Shown one piece after another: positions 63,454-64,000 of a stretch of 64,000 nucleotides of DNA. The translations under genes were made by a program, and so were the position numbers. The stretch spans positions 54,616 through 118,615 of the forward strand of contig NZ_SLXH01000010.1 in the NCBI RefSeq assembly GCF_004341365.1, read 5' to 3'. The stretch comes from Simplicispira metamorpha (GTDB lineage Bacteria > Pseudomonadota > Gammaproteobacteria > Burkholderiales > Burkholderiaceae_C). Each line of letters starts with the position of its first letter. Position 1 is the first letter of the stretch. A model generated the notes under the pieces. The model was not told the origin of the DNA, searched no databases, and saw only the letters and a list, made by a program, of their open reading frames with translations.

Positions 63454-63586
63454 GCGGATGCCATCCATAGGGTTTCACCACTGCTGTTTGGGGGGCGTGA
63501 AGTCCATGCACTGCCGCACACCTTGCTTGCGTCTACAGTGCAGTGTGCTGATGTAGGTTGTTGTTATCTAGCTATGGAAAGTTGCG

Positions 63587-63904
63587 ATGCAAGTCATTGT
63601 TGTGGGGGCTGGCAAGCTGGCCAAAGAGCTGCTGGGAGCGCTTAATGTTGCAGGCACGGTGGTGCCATGGTCTGAGGCACTGAGGGGCCAGGCGGCGCAG
63701 TCCGTCGTGGTTCATGCGGGCTCTGGCCGGGAACTGGAGGCTGTGGTGGCGTTTTGTTCATTCACCCAGTCACCGTTGATCGAGCTGTCCACCGGTTCTG
63801 ATCTGGAGCGCAGCGTGCCCGATTTTCCGGTGGTCGTATGCCCCAACACCAATATCCTCATGCTCAAATTTATGAGCATGCTGGGCCACAGCGGTCATCT
63901 TTTT
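63587..63904 (+). pseudogene. dihydrodipicolinate reductase-like (DapB-type) gene, broken by an IS
   Basis: About 106 residues of an NAD(P)-binding protein: VIVVGAGKLAKELLGAL at the N-terminus, IELSTGSDLE, and VVCPNTNILMLKFMSML. These match DapB-like reductases up to about SGHLFQ. After that the frame continues only 14 codons (NVFKVFRDHEKLGK) before a stop, and the following sequence is transposon. The catalytic C-terminal half is therefore missing here. It is probably a DapB paralogue rather than the main lysine enzyme, and its inactivation may be recent because the frame is otherwise intact. Confidence 0.7.
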
Positions 63905-64000
63905 CAGAACGTGTTCAAAGTCTTCCGGGATCATGAGAAGCTCGGGAAATGAGAAAGAGCTATCCAAGCGACATCAGCCATACACAATTCGAAGTCATCA
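63905..64000 (+). mobile_element. left end of an IS5-family insertion sequence (window edge)
   Basis: Homology of the DapB-like gene stops near 63904. From there AGAACGTGTTCAAAGTCTT resembles IS5-group ends, followed by a transposase start at 63949. The exact terminal repeat and target duplication cannot be fixed because the right end lies outside the window. Confidence 0.65.
63949..64000 (+). CDS. IS5-family transposase, N-terminus only
   Basis: The visible 17 residues, MRKSYPSDISHTQFEVI, match the usual beginning of IS5/IS427-group transposases (M-R-x-S-Y-P-S-D-I-S-x-x-Q-F). The ATG overlaps the stop of the disrupted DapB-like frame (AATGA). The DDE catalytic residues lie beyond the window, so activity cannot be judged. 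Confidence 0.75.
   Translation, partial: MRKSYPSDISHTQFEVI

Overview
The window is a 64 kb piece of a GC-rich betaproteobacterial chromosome, most likely from the Comamonadaceae (Acidovorax, Simplicispira, Alicycliphilus or a close relative). This rests on the protein sequences, on gene orders typical of Burkholderiales (ftsY / M16-M16-rsmD-coaD; gpmA-ctpA-moeB opposite rhodanese-grxC-secB-gpsA; maf / yceD-rpmF-plsX-fabHDG-acpP-fabF-rpoE; lepA-lepB-rnc-era-recO-pdxJ-acpS-nagZ; asd-fimV-truA-trpFBA-accD), and on an interspersed ~60 bp repeat with core TAGCTGCTAGCGC, which I recall as common in this family. No rRNA, tRNA or CRISPR array was seen.

Layout. 1-6.0 kb: ftsY, a secreted M16 peptidase pair, rsmD and coaD. 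6.1-7.1 kb: three small envelope or stress-type proteins. 7.2-9.9 kb: a NarL-type two-component pair plus a stand-alone receiver. 9.9-15.5 kb: moeB, ctpA and gpmA against rhodanese, grxC, secB and gpsA. 15.6-20.7 kb: a flavodoxin-like protein, an NAD-binding epimerase-like protein, a Tat-exported dienelactone hydrolase, a ZIP metal transporter, an RsmI-like methylase and Maf. 20.7-27.1 kb: the yceD-rpmF-plsX-fab cluster for fatty-acid and phospholipid initiation. 27.2-30.6 kb: the sigma-E group rpoE-rseA-mucD. 30.8-39.2 kb: the lepA-to-nagZ housekeeping run. 39.3-42.6 kb: MscS, a receiver-GGEEF protein and lysS. 42.6-52.9 kb: a surface-polysaccharide or glycan locus, all on the minus strand (sugar transferase, aminotransferase, UDP-glucose dehydrogenase, two methyltransferases, two glycosyltransferases, a flippase and a CapD/WbpM/PglF-type dehydratase). 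52.9-54.3 kb: a Lon-domain protein and YggT. 54.4-63.2 kb: accD-trpA-trpB-trpF-truA-fimV-asd on the minus strand. 63.6-64.0 kb: a dihydrodipicolinate-reductase-like gene broken by the left end of an IS5-family element.

Most interesting observations. (1) Upstream of asd there is a 33-codon reading frame ending in a Thr/Ile/Lys-rich tail, followed by three mutually exclusive RNA pairings and a terminator-like hairpin. This has the layout of a thrL-type attenuator for the aspartate family. (2) The dispersed repeat occurs 14 times. It often supplies stop or start codons, and in four genes (second M16 peptidase, fabD, era, trpF) it is translated in frame. (3) A single sequence resembling a type I-C CRISPR repeat lies immediately before plsX. 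(4) The sigma-E group has no rseB or rseC. (5) The glycan locus combines PglF-, PglE- and PglC-like functions without a visible acetyltransferase or polymerase.

Start codons were placed by eye from family N-termini and ribosome binding sites. Motif positions are approximate to a few residues. No database search was run.
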